DNA of 64,000 bases from Zobellia russellii (GTDB lineage Bacteria > Bacteroidota > Bacteroidia > Flavobacteriales > Flavobacteriaceae), in assembly GCF_018728565.1 (NCBI RefSeq), contig NZ_JACSOI010000004.1, positions 372,001-436,000 of the forward strand, in the 5' to 3' direction. A program made the position numbers and the translations under genes. Under the pieces are notes generated by a model. It searched no databases, had not been told where the DNA came from, and saw only the letters and a list, made by a program, of their open reading frames with translations. This document shows, piece after piece, positions 57,401 through 64,000 of the stretch. Numbering within the stretch: the stretch's first letter is position 1; each line of letters opens with the position of its first letter.

Positions 57401-58592
57401 TGTCAAAAGCTATTTTGAACGCACCGCTTTTGTTCATGTCATAGACGTGGGTGCGGAGCGCATGATTGCTGTCCATATGGTCGGAATGCAGCCATTCGGT
57501 TTTTGTAGGAAAGCCGTTAAAATCAGGAAAATCTGCGTGTATGTAGTTTAAAATGGCATTAAAACTAGCATTGGTGTTAGGTGTTGCACACCCAGGGCTT
57601 ACATTTCGTAAATATGCATTTGTTTCAACTTTAACTCGGTTAAAAAGACTGATGAACGTATCGTCTTCCTCAATTTCAATCACTAGGGGGAGAACTTCAA
57701 TAAAAAGCCCGGCAGTTTTCTGAAAATCCCGGGTAGGACGATTATGTGCTGGCGCACCAATTGCTATTTTATGTTGTCCGCTTACCCGGTGAATATAGCT
57801 AAAATATAGCGTGAGGAATAAGTTAAAGACTGTCAGGTCTTCCGTCCATCCCCTAAACTCCGGTTGTTTTGCTAAATCCCGTAATTTCTGAGAACGTTCG
57901 GCTCCAAGGTGAACATAGGTGCGCCTGGCTTCGGTACTTTTTTTAAGCTTTTCTCCGTAAAATTGAGGTAGCTCTAATGTATCTTTCGTTTTATCTATCC
58001 AATAGTTTTGGCTATCAGCACCTGATTTGGTTGTAATCTGGTCATTTTCATATTTTATATAATCTGAAAACGATGGAAAATCTTGTAATGGGGCGGTTAC
58101 CTTTTCCAATTCGTTTTGGTAAAAGGAATTCATCCGATTATAAAGAATGGAATTGGATACGGCATCCGTCACCAAATGGTGAAGCTTTAAAAACCAAATG
58201 TTGTTGTTCGGGCCGGTTCTCAATAGAGCAGTATGAAATACCCTTTTTGAAATATCCATGCACTGCAATGTACGTTGGCAGAGCCATTCATCAACAGCAA
58301 TATTGTCATTGTTATTGGTAAAGTCTACAAGTTCCAATGAAAAATCTATTTCATTAAGAATGGTCTGTATTGGATTTCCTTGTTCTTCGGAAAAGACCAT
58401 CCGAAGTATATCTGTCGCATTGATAAGTTTTTGAAATGCCTTTTCGAATAGGGTATGGTTTATTTCTCCTTCTATTTTAAAGGTGTATACCACGTTGTGA
58501 AGCGGAACATTTGAATGCATTCGCTGACCGGCCCAAAGTGCAGACTGACTTTTTGTAAGAGGTAGAAATGTATCTTTTTGATTACTCTTCAT
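54450..58592 (-). CDS. NRPS (C-A-T) with a PP-loop ATP-pyrophosphatase domain inserted in the A domain
   Basis: This 1380-residue synthetase begins with a condensation domain (about 10-430; LTKSQSALWAGQ, active-site LHHLVTDAVS near 137). The adenylation domain runs from about 450, with A3 YTSGSTGKPKG near 602, A5 NEYGPTEAT and A8 KLRGYRIELADIE near 857. It is then broken by about 340 residues: zinc-finger-like CTTCG...CHLC near 897, PP-loop LLSGGKDSTYVLARL near 962 and CNGC near 1032. The A domain resumes at KLVAYYTG (1232) and A10 NGKID (1276), and a carrier domain follows (LGGHSLAA near 1331). The insert matches the WbpG/PseA/WbuX amidotransferase-like PP-loop family. No thioesterase is present. 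The insert position is where tailoring domains interrupt A domains. Confidence 0.9.
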   Translation of the reverse strand: MKSNQKDTFLPLTKSQSALWAGQRMHSNVPLHNVVYTFKIEGEINHTLFEKAFQKLINATDILRMVFSEEQGNPIQTILNEIDFSLELVDFTNNNDNIAVDEWLCQRTLQCMDISKRVFHTALLRTGPNNNIWFLKLHHLVTDAVSNSILYNRMNSFYQNELEKVTAPLQDFPSFSDYIKYENDQITTKSGADSQNYWIDKTKDTLELPQFYGEKLKKSTEARRTYVHLGAERSQKLRDLAKQPEFRGWTEDLTVFNLFLTLYFSYIHRVSGQHKIAIGAPAHNRPTRDFQKTAGLFIEVLPLVIEIEEDDTFISLFNRVKVETNAYLRNVSPGCATPNTNASFNAILNYIHADFPDFNGFPTKTEWLHSDHMDSNHALRTHVYDMNKSGAFKIAFDTNCHTFSKATAEEMPNHFLNILDGFLEDFEQSIFKPALLPIEPLESNSEDISFTQFQSILSSFQHNQEQHPNSVSLQAGNEILTYSSLNKKANQLAHYLKSKGVDKQSRVALHFYRSSDYIISILAVLKTGAAFIPVSSDQPAERIKYIISNSQSALLLSQSELISKIEVPDIGILDIQKERSIIKEQPVTDIEIQNEPTSLAYILYTSGSTGKPKGVLISNGALSNYIFWAKEAYSVNQKSVFPLFTSIGFDLTITSTLLPLVSGGRINIYKEPTTGPDVSLLKVTEDNLVNCIKLTPSHLSLLKDKKLETSYIHTMIVGGEELKSSLAKTVQAAFPSELKIYNEYGPTEATVGCIVSRYDQDKHTASSVPIGLPISNMNAYILDTYKNQVPNGVIGELYLSGAGLSDGYVNIPSMTAEKFEENPFSPETKMYKTGDLGRVNKNGEFEYIGRLDEQVKLRGYRIELADIESNLLKVPEITNCAVVLVENKETTPEEEVVNCTTCGLPSNYPNADFNEDGVCHLCTAFETYKDKTERYFKNDEQLVSLLTSKRGQNRSYDCISLLSGGKDSTYVLARLVNMGLNVLAFTMDNGYISEQAKANVDRIVKELGVDHIYGRTPHMNEIFVDSLNQHHNVCNGCFKTIYTLSTKIALEKQIPFIVTGLSRGQFFETRLTEELFWDEELDPSKIDDTILEARKLYHQESDAVKRLLDVSIFEDESVFEKVEFVDFYRFSDVSLEEMLVYLKEKAGWIRPTDTGRSTNCLINQVGIYVHKKDLGYSNYSFPYSWDVRLGHKTRNESLEEINEVIDEKEVLRIMHEIGYTPSHPDWENNSKLVAYYTGKKDLSIKKLQNLLAQQLPSYMLPSVYKHLEEMPLTSNGKIDKKSLKNLSSVQLAMDTSYTAPRNEIEELLENIWAEVLKLNNVGVHDNFISLGGHSLAAIRVTARINEEIEYNFPLNKIFEMPTIAEYATYIEETLTSLLEK

Positions 58593-58594
58593 GA

Positions 58595-58849
58595 TTAAAT
58601 CTGCTTCGTGTCGGTATCTTGTTTGCTGTCTATAAATCTTAGCATTTGGTTTATGGTCATGAAATTTTCAATGGTCATCTCCTCTGGTAGTACCTTTATA
58701 GCTGCTTCGGTTTCAATAAAAAGAATTAACTGTACCATTCCAATAGAATCAACAAGTCCAGACCCCAAAAGGTCTTCATCAACCTCTATTTCTTCAATAG
58801 GTTCTGAGGCTAATTTATTTTTGATGTACGATACTATCTTGTCTTTCAT
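58595..58849 (-). CDS. Discrete acyl/peptidyl carrier protein
   Basis: This 84-residue carrier protein has the 4'-phosphopantetheine Ser in GLVDSIGMVQLI (near residue 36). DEDLLGSGL just before and EMTIENFMTI after are the usual helix II/III neighbours. It overlaps the adenylation gene by four bases and ends two bases before the synthetase start, so it is translationally coupled to both. It most likely receives the amino or hydroxy acid activated by the free-standing A enzyme and presents it to the C domain of the interrupted synthetase. Confidence 0.88.
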   Translation of the reverse strand: MKDKIVSYIKNKLASEPIEEIEVDEDLLGSGLVDSIGMVQLILFIETEAAIKVLPEEMTIENFMTINQMLRFIDSKQDTDTKQI

Positions 58850-60429
58850 ATTTCGTTTTCTTCCAATAATTTACCTATTTCTTTTCGGCTTATTTTTCCG
58901 GAACTGGTTCTTGGAAAATCATCCATAAATTCTATGGTTTTTGGAACAGCATAGGAGGGAAGTTCTATTTTACAGAACTCCATGAGATAGGTAAGGTTTA
59001 TGCAGGAATCTTTAGAAGGTTTTATTACCGCGGCGAGTTCTTGTACTTCCTCTTCTTTTCCTAACACCAGAACCGCTACTTCTTCAACATCTTTATATTT
59101 TAATAAGGTTAGTTCTATTTCGTCCAACTCAACGCGATAGCCTCTAAGTTTTATTTGCCGGTCATTTCTGCCTAAAAACAATAATTCTCCTTTTGGGTTA
59201 AGTTTAACCAAATCACCGGTCTTATAATAAACATGGTCGTATCCTTCCGCTATGGTTACTTTATGAAAGGAACGTTCCGTTAGCGATTTGTTGTTCCAAT
59301 ACCCTTGCATCATAGTTGCGGAGCGTACTGCTAACTCTCCAGATTCATTAGAGCTTACATCGTTATTATTTTGATCAAGTATTTTAAACTCGGTGTTGCC
59401 CCAAACATTACCAATAGGAATAGGGTCATCTGTTTTAGGAGGCTCCGGTAGATGGTAATAGGTACAAAGAATAAGTTCTGCCGGACCGTATAGATTACTG
59501 AACTTGGCATGCGGCCATTCGTTCATGAGTGCTCTAAGGTGTTTAGTGATAAAAACCTCACCGGCAAAAAGCACCCATCGTAGAGAACCGAAGTCATTTT
59601 TACTTAATGTACCACTATTTAAAAGCTGGATTAACATAAGGGGAACGCTATACCAGACTGTAATTTTTTCATTTGCGATAAGTGCACTTAGGCTTGCTGG
59701 CATTTTTAAATGGGCATCTGGAATAATAACCGTAGTGGCGCCAACCAATGGAGCTACAAAATAGCCAAAAGTGGAAGGGTCAAAATGAAGCGGAGCGGGA
59801 TTCCCAAAAACATCATCAGAGTTAAAGCCGTAAGTGTCAGCAGCAATTTTGGCCAAGCTCAAGGCACTGTAATGCGTATGCATAATACCTTTTGGAACTC
59901 CTGTTGAACCGGACGTATAAAGAATAAATGCTAAATCTTGCTCCAAAATATTGGGCGCAATGAAACCATCAGTTGAAACCGAGAAAATCTCATCCCATGA
60001 AATGGATTGCGTTGTGTTTTTAAGGGTATCTCCAATAATTGTTTTTATTGGACTTTGCTCGTTCAGCAAGTTGTCTATCTTTCTTCTTTTTGTAGGAGTG
60101 GTTACCAGACACGTAATTCCACAATCATTTATAATTGCAAGTGTTCGGTTAATTGGGGTAAAAGGGTCTAAGGGAACATAGACAGCTCCGGCTTTTAAGA
60201 TTCCGTATACTGCAATACAGGTTTCCAAACATCTGTTCATATATATACCAATACGGTCACCTTTCTTAATACCTAATGAGATAAGGTATGAGGCTAGCTG
60301 ATCGGTTTTTTTGTGAAGGTCTCCATAAGACATAGTTTCCTCCAAATAGCGAAAAGCTTCACTTTGGGGTGATGCAATTGCTACACTGCCCAACAATTGT
60401 GGTAAGGTGTAAGTTGATTCCAAATTCAC
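58846..60429 (-). CDS. Free-standing adenylation enzyme (amino-acid:carrier ligase)
   Basis: This 527-residue ANL enzyme has A3 LYTSGSTGVPKGIMHTH near 178-194, the substrate-pocket stretch PLHFDPSTFGYF near 212-223 with the amino-group-binding Asp, VWYSVPLMLIQLLNS near 258, A5 LYGPAELILC, A8 KLRGYRVELDEIE and the catalytic Lys in TSSGKISRKE near 513. The HFDPSTFG and TVWYSVP pattern is like stand-alone loaders of PltF/PigI type. The start is GTG at 60429; an in-frame TAG lies two codons upstream and no earlier start exists. It charges the carrier protein it overlaps. The substrate is not predictable with confidence. Confidence 0.85.
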   Translation of the reverse strand: MNLESTYTLPQLLGSVAIASPQSEAFRYLEETMSYGDLHKKTDQLASYLISLGIKKGDRIGIYMNRCLETCIAVYGILKAGAVYVPLDPFTPINRTLAIINDCGITCLVTTPTKRRKIDNLLNEQSPIKTIIGDTLKNTTQSISWDEIFSVSTDGFIAPNILEQDLAFILYTSGSTGVPKGIMHTHYSALSLAKIAADTYGFNSDDVFGNPAPLHFDPSTFGYFVAPLVGATTVIIPDAHLKMPASLSALIANEKITVWYSVPLMLIQLLNSGTLSKNDFGSLRWVLFAGEVFITKHLRALMNEWPHAKFSNLYGPAELILCTYYHLPEPPKTDDPIPIGNVWGNTEFKILDQNNNDVSSNESGELAVRSATMMQGYWNNKSLTERSFHKVTIAEGYDHVYYKTGDLVKLNPKGELLFLGRNDRQIKLRGYRVELDEIELTLLKYKDVEEVAVLVLGKEEEVQELAAVIKPSKDSCINLTYLMEFCKIELPSYAVPKTIEFMDDFPRTSSGKISRKEIGKLLEENEI

Positions 60430-60788
60430 GGTCTAGTTGATATCATACCACAAACCATGAGGACTTCAAACAGTATTGAAATCTTCTGATTCATAGCTTG
60501 GCTAAGTTAATTTATGATTTGGAGCTTATCAAATTTAAAAGTAATTCAATAACTGATTTATAGGTCAATCATCGAAAAATACTGAATTTTACCTAATGTT
60601 TTATAAATTAAATTAATATTGAAGGGTGTTTTGTTGATAAATTGATATTACGGTGAATTTAATTAATCCTATCTGAACCATAAGAATATCATTTTGTCAG
60701 TATAAACTATAGACCATTTTCAATAGTTGATTTTTGAAAATACCATTAACGACCAGACTAAAAAATAATTTTCTATCTTGAGAACGCT
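60430..60788. other. Divergent control region of the NRPS/metal-uptake locus
   Basis: 359 AT-rich bases between the minus-strand A gene and the plus-strand HupE/UreJ gene, so it should carry both promoters. TTGATAAATTGATA (60633-60646) is a short direct repeat. No Fur, Zur or NikR-like palindrome or riboswitch was convincingly recognised by eye. Confidence 0.45.
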
Positions 60789-62048
60789 ATGAAAAAACTA
60801 TTACCGCCATTAATCTTTGGCCTATTTCTGCTGTTGCCAATAGTAACGTTTGGCCACCAACCAAAACAAAGTTTAATATATCTTCGGATTTATGAGAAGA
60901 CTGGAATAGAAGGTCGTTTTGAAGTCAATGCTCACGAACTTAATAGTGTTTTTGGGCTGGATTTAGGGTTGCACCCGAGTATAGAACAGGTAAGGCCATT
61001 CCAAGAAAGAATTCAGGCTTATTTATTCGAAAATGCTAAATTCTCATCTGAACTGGCAGACTATACAATTGTCTTTACGGGGGAGATTACAAAACTAAAT
61101 CTGTCTTATGGAGACTTTATCAATTTTCATTTCCGACTTGAAAATTCAGAAAATTTACCTGATAGCTTAACGTTGGATTACAACGCTTTTTTTGATGAAG
61201 ACCCATCACATATGTGTCTTGTGGCAATGGAGTATAATTGGAAGGCGGGTCTCATTAATAATGAGCATATTGTTGCTCTATATTTATCCGAAGGGGAACG
61301 TAATGGAACGTTTTCTATCAAAGAAACTTCTCTGTGGAAGGGTTTTCTGGCCATGGTGCAACAAGGTGTGTGGCACATTTGGATCGGAATGGATCATATC
61401 CTATTTTTAGTAGCTCTAATTCTGCCATCTGTGGTAAGAAGACGCAAAAAAGAGGGAGTCACAGGCGAAGCTATTAATACTACTAAGTCAGGTCTTTGGG
61501 GTTGGGTACCGGTTAAGAGTTTTAGACCTGCTTTTATGTATATACTTAAAATCGTTACTTTTTTTACCATTGCCCATACGATTACCTTAAGTCTTGCATC
61601 TTTAGAAATTATAACATTGCCTTCTCGCGTTGTGGAATCAATAATAGCTTTTTCCGTTGGCCTTGCAGCTTATCACAATATCAGGCCTATATTTAAAGGA
61701 GAAGACTGGGTTATTGCTTTTGTTTTTGGTCTCTTTCATGGGTTTGGTTTTGCCAGTGTATTGGGAGATTTAGGTTTTAAAGGTGAATACCTCTCATTGT
61801 CTTTGGTTGGCTTTAACATAGGGGTAGAGTTAGGGCAAATTGCTATTATAGCACTGATTTTTCCAATTTTATATTTCATAAGAAATAACAAGTTTTATGT
61901 TAAACTCATGCTTTGGCTTTCCATTGTTTTAATAGTTATATCTGTTTACTGGCTTACAGAAAGAGCTTTTGATATTGATTTACCGTTGGATGAGATAATC
62001 AATAGAAACATACTGTATCCTATTGCGAATTTTTTTGGTTTGAAGTAA
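60789..62048 (+). CDS. HupE/UreJ-family membrane protein, probable metal transporter
   Basis: This 419-residue protein has a signal peptide (about 1-23) and an extracytoplasmic domain (24-190). About six to seven membrane segments follow with the family motifs GVWHIWIGMDHILFLVALIL near 194-213, AHTITLSLASLEI near 262, VESIIAFSVGLAAYHNI and VFGLFHGFGFASVLGDLGF near 315-333. The conserved His/Asp residues in HIWIGMDH and FHGFGFA fit nickel/cobalt-type permeases of the HupE/UreJ group, but metal choice is unknown. Three residues before the end sits the normal stop; the second NRPS gene starts 20 bases later, so the two are probably an operon. This links peptide synthesis to metal transport. Confidence 0.82.
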   Translation: MKKLLPPLIFGLFLLLPIVTFGHQPKQSLIYLRIYEKTGIEGRFEVNAHELNSVFGLDLGLHPSIEQVRPFQERIQAYLFENAKFSSELADYTIVFTGEITKLNLSYGDFINFHFRLENSENLPDSLTLDYNAFFDEDPSHMCLVAMEYNWKAGLINNEHIVALYLSEGERNGTFSIKETSLWKGFLAMVQQGVWHIWIGMDHILFLVALILPSVVRRRKKEGVTGEAINTTKSGLWGWVPVKSFRPAFMYILKIVTFFTIAHTITLSLASLEIITLPSRVVESIIAFSVGLAAYHNIRPIFKGEDWVIAFVFGLFHGFGFASVLGDLGFKGEYLSLSLVGFNIGVELGQIAIIALIFPILYFIRNNKFYVKLMLWLSIVLIVISVYWLTERAFDIDLPLDEIINRNILYPIANFFGLK

Positions 62049-62068
62049 TAACACCCAAAACTTAGCAT

Positions 62069-64000
62069 TTGGAAAAAAGTGATAAAAATAATTCGTTATT
62101 AAGCCGATGGAAAAATCGTGAAGAGAAGGAGGTTGCTTTAATAACCATTCCCAAGGCTCCCGATACAAGCTCGGCACCCTTATCTTCAGGGCAACAACGT
62201 ATATGGTTTCTTCAAGAGTTGTATAAGGACAACCCTTTTTATAATTATTCTGAGGTACTTACTTTTCAGGGAGATTTAAAAGTTGAATATTTAAAGGATA
62301 GCCTAGAGCATATATTTTTTGCTAATGAGGTTTTAAGGTCTTATTACCCAACTGTTGAGGGTAGTCCTATAGCTAAAACACATAATAATGTTCCTGAAAT
62401 TAAGGAATATGATTTTAGTCATTTAACGAAACATGAAGCAGGAAAAGAAACTGAGGCGGTCATGCGGCAACAGTCATCACAGGTGTTTGATTTGTCCGTT
62501 CCAAGTCTGGTAAGGGTATCCTTAATTAAGCTTTCTGTAAATAAAACGCTTCTGTTTTTTACCATGCATCACATTGTAATAGATGAATGGTCTATAGATG
62601 TTTTAAAACAACAATTAGCAGACACGTACCTGAAACTATTATCCGGACAATCGTTGGATATTCCACATGAAACTCTTCAATATTGTGATTATGCATATTG
62701 GGAACGAAACACACCAATTGATGAAAAACAATTGGAGTATTGGAGAAAATCATTATCGGGAGATTTACCTATTTTAAATCTGCAAACAGACCGTACGAGA
62801 CCGGCGAGACCATCTTTTAAGGGGAAGCAACAAGCCTTGTCACTAGACAAAGAGTTGTCTTCGGACATATTGAATACATCAAAACAACTTGGCACAACAC
62901 CCTTTGTTTTCCTGCTTACCGTGTATTACATTCTTTTGTATAAGTACTCAGGACAGTCGGATATTTTGGTAGGAACCCCCATTGCTAATAGGAGTTCCAA
63001 GTCTTTGGAGAAAGTGCTTGGGTTTTTTATCAATACAGTGGTTTTGAGAAGTAAATTAGAAGGTTCCAGTAGCTTTTTAAACCTAATGGAAATTGTAAAA
63101 GCCAATACGCTTTCAGCTTTTTCCAATAAAGAGATACCCTTTGATGTATTGGTAAAAGAATTGAAGGTTGAACGGTCTTTAGCGGTAAGTCCCTTTTTTC
63201 AAGTAATGTTCTTATACCATTCAGCTACGGCCACACCTTTTTTTGGGAGTGATTTGCATTTAGTAGATGAAACTGAATTTGATACCGAGGTTTCTAAATT
63301 TGATTTAACGCTGTCTATCTCTGAGTCAAAAGGAATGCTTTCTTTGGTTTTTGAATATGATACGGACTTATTTGAATCTGCTACTATTTCTCGTTTTTTA
63401 TCGCATTACAAAATGTTATTGAATGGGGTAATTGCAAACCCCAATGAGCCTATTGGTCAACTTCCAATGATGACCATAGAGGAGAAAAAAGTATTGTTTA
63501 CTCAAGTTGTAGAAGACAGGAATCATTTTAAAACTTATCAGGCAATCCATAATATTATATCTGATGTATCACATCAGATTCCGAATCGTAATGCTTTGAC
63601 ATTTAATAATGTGTGTTTGTCTTATGGAGAGTTGGATAGGCGGTCAGGAATAATTGCTGAAGCCATACTCCAAAAAACAAAGAAGCGAAACGAGATAGTA
63701 ATGCTTTGTATGGATAGGTCAGTTGAAATGATAGTTTCTTTATTGGCTATTCTTAAAGCTGGGTGTGCGTATCTGCCTATGGACCCCAATTATCCCATGG
63801 AAAGGTTAAGCTTTATTTTGGAAGATGCCAATTGCAATATTGTTGTGACACATAGTAGTCTCAAGAAAGTTCTTGATGGCACTAATAAGAATACTATTTT
63901 AGTTGATTCCGTTGATTTTGATGTGGAGCTAGATATTGTTTTGCCTGAGGTAAAAGAAGACGATTTAGCCTATGTTATTTATACTTCGGGTAGTACAGGA
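62069..64000 (+). CDS. NRPS, condensation plus adenylation domain, 3' end off window
   Basis: 644 codons are visible to the edge. The start is TTG at 62069, directly after an in-frame TAG two codons before; no ATG occurs until well inside the C domain. The condensation domain (about 35-470) begins APLSSGQQRIWFLQEL and has the active-site MHHIVIDEWS near 165, where the usual Gly after the Asp is Glu. VGTPIANRSS near 305 and PFDVLVKEL near 356 follow. The adenylation domain starts near 490 (LSYGELDRRSG, AILKAGCAYLPMDPNYP) and is cut at A3 YTSGSTG. It continues the pathway with the minus-strand synthetase. Later modules and any release domain lie outside. Confidence 0.9.
   Translation, partial: MEKSDKNNSLLSRWKNREEKEVALITIPKAPDTSSAPLSSGQQRIWFLQELYKDNPFYNYSEVLTFQGDLKVEYLKDSLEHIFFANEVLRSYYPTVEGSPIAKTHNNVPEIKEYDFSHLTKHEAGKETEAVMRQQSSQVFDLSVPSLVRVSLIKLSVNKTLLFFTMHHIVIDEWSIDVLKQQLADTYLKLLSGQSLDIPHETLQYCDYAYWERNTPIDEKQLEYWRKSLSGDLPILNLQTDRTRPARPSFKGKQQALSLDKELSSDILNTSKQLGTTPFVFLLTVYYILLYKYSGQSDILVGTPIANRSSKSLEKVLGFFINTVVLRSKLEGSSSFLNLMEIVKANTLSAFSNKEIPFDVLVKELKVERSLAVSPFFQVMFLYHSATATPFFGSDLHLVDETEFDTEVSKFDLTLSISESKGMLSLVFEYDTDLFESATISRFLSHYKMLLNGVIANPNEPIGQLPMMTIEEKKVLFTQVVEDRNHFKTYQAIHNIISDVSHQIPNRNALTFNNVCLSYGELDRRSGIIAEAILQKTKKRNEIVMLCMDRSVEMIVSLLAILKAGCAYLPMDPNYPMERLSFILEDANCNIVVTHSSLKKVLDGTNKNTILVDSVDFDVELDIVLPEVKEDDLAYVIYTSGSTG

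Overview
The window looks like a chromosomal segment of a marine-type member of the Flavobacteriaceae (Bacteroidota). The DNA is AT-rich. The giant secreted protein ends in a type IX secretion C-terminal domain. There are a TonB-dependent receptor with a carboxypeptidase-regulatory-like N-terminal domain, SCS-type lipoprotein signals, and poor Shine-Dalgarno signals. Genus cannot be fixed from sequence alone. No tRNA, rRNA, CRISPR array or intact insertion sequence was seen.

About 1-50,600 is one large Wzx/Wzy-type exopolysaccharide or capsule locus. The left part, mostly minus strand (1-22,244), holds a COG5610-type HAD protein cut by the edge; a polymer-decoration block (two Acetyltransf_6-like proteins, an MBOAT/SGNH O-acetylation pair, a FemAB-like protein); a coupled HAD/ATP-grasp/GT2/phosphoglycosyl-transferase run; four GT4 glycosyltransferases; a glutamine-dependent asparagine-synthase-like amidotransferase; a TupA-like ATP-grasp; a Wzy-like polymerase; a lone plus-strand ATP-grasp; and a MurJ/Wzx-like flippase. 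The middle (22,573-30,474) encodes secreted beta-helix, pectate-lyase-like and PKD proteins that may act on the cell's own polymer. The sugar-nucleotide block (31,033-40,832) makes UDP-HexNAcA (dehydrogenase plus 4-epimerase), UDP-GlcA, UDP-GalA, UDP-Xyl and a UDP-4-amino-4,6-dideoxy-HexNAc. The export block (40,872-44,103) is a Wza-like lipoprotein and a BY-kinase co-polymerase. It is followed by a 2,041-residue secreted sugar-dehydrogenase/malectin/PKD protein. A CpsB-type PHP phosphatase lies just beyond on the other strand.

From 51,600 to the right edge is a second system: a split nonribosomal peptide synthetase locus interleaved with likely metal-uptake genes. On the minus strand are a free-standing adenylation enzyme (GTG start), a discrete carrier protein, and a C-A-T synthetase whose A domain is interrupted by a complete PP-loop ATP-pyrophosphatase domain of the WbpG/PseA (N-acetyl sugar amidotransferase) type. 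Then come a His-rich membrane-anchored protein and a TonB-dependent receptor with a His-rich plug. Divergently, on the plus strand, are a HupE/UreJ-family membrane protein and a second NRPS (C-A...) cut by the right edge. The most interesting reading is a metallophore-like peptide pathway in which the embedded PP-loop domain installs nitrogen or sulfur on a carrier-bound amino acid. This is inference from gene context and domain architecture.

Workflow inferred for the polysaccharide: sugar nucleotides are made by the 31-41 kb block, the PglC-like transferase starts the repeat on undecaprenyl phosphate, GT4/GT2 enzymes extend it, and ATP-grasp, AsnB-like, FemAB-like and MBOAT/SGNH proteins decorate it. 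The flippase and Wzy assemble it, Wza and the BY-kinase export it, and the phosphatase resets the kinase.
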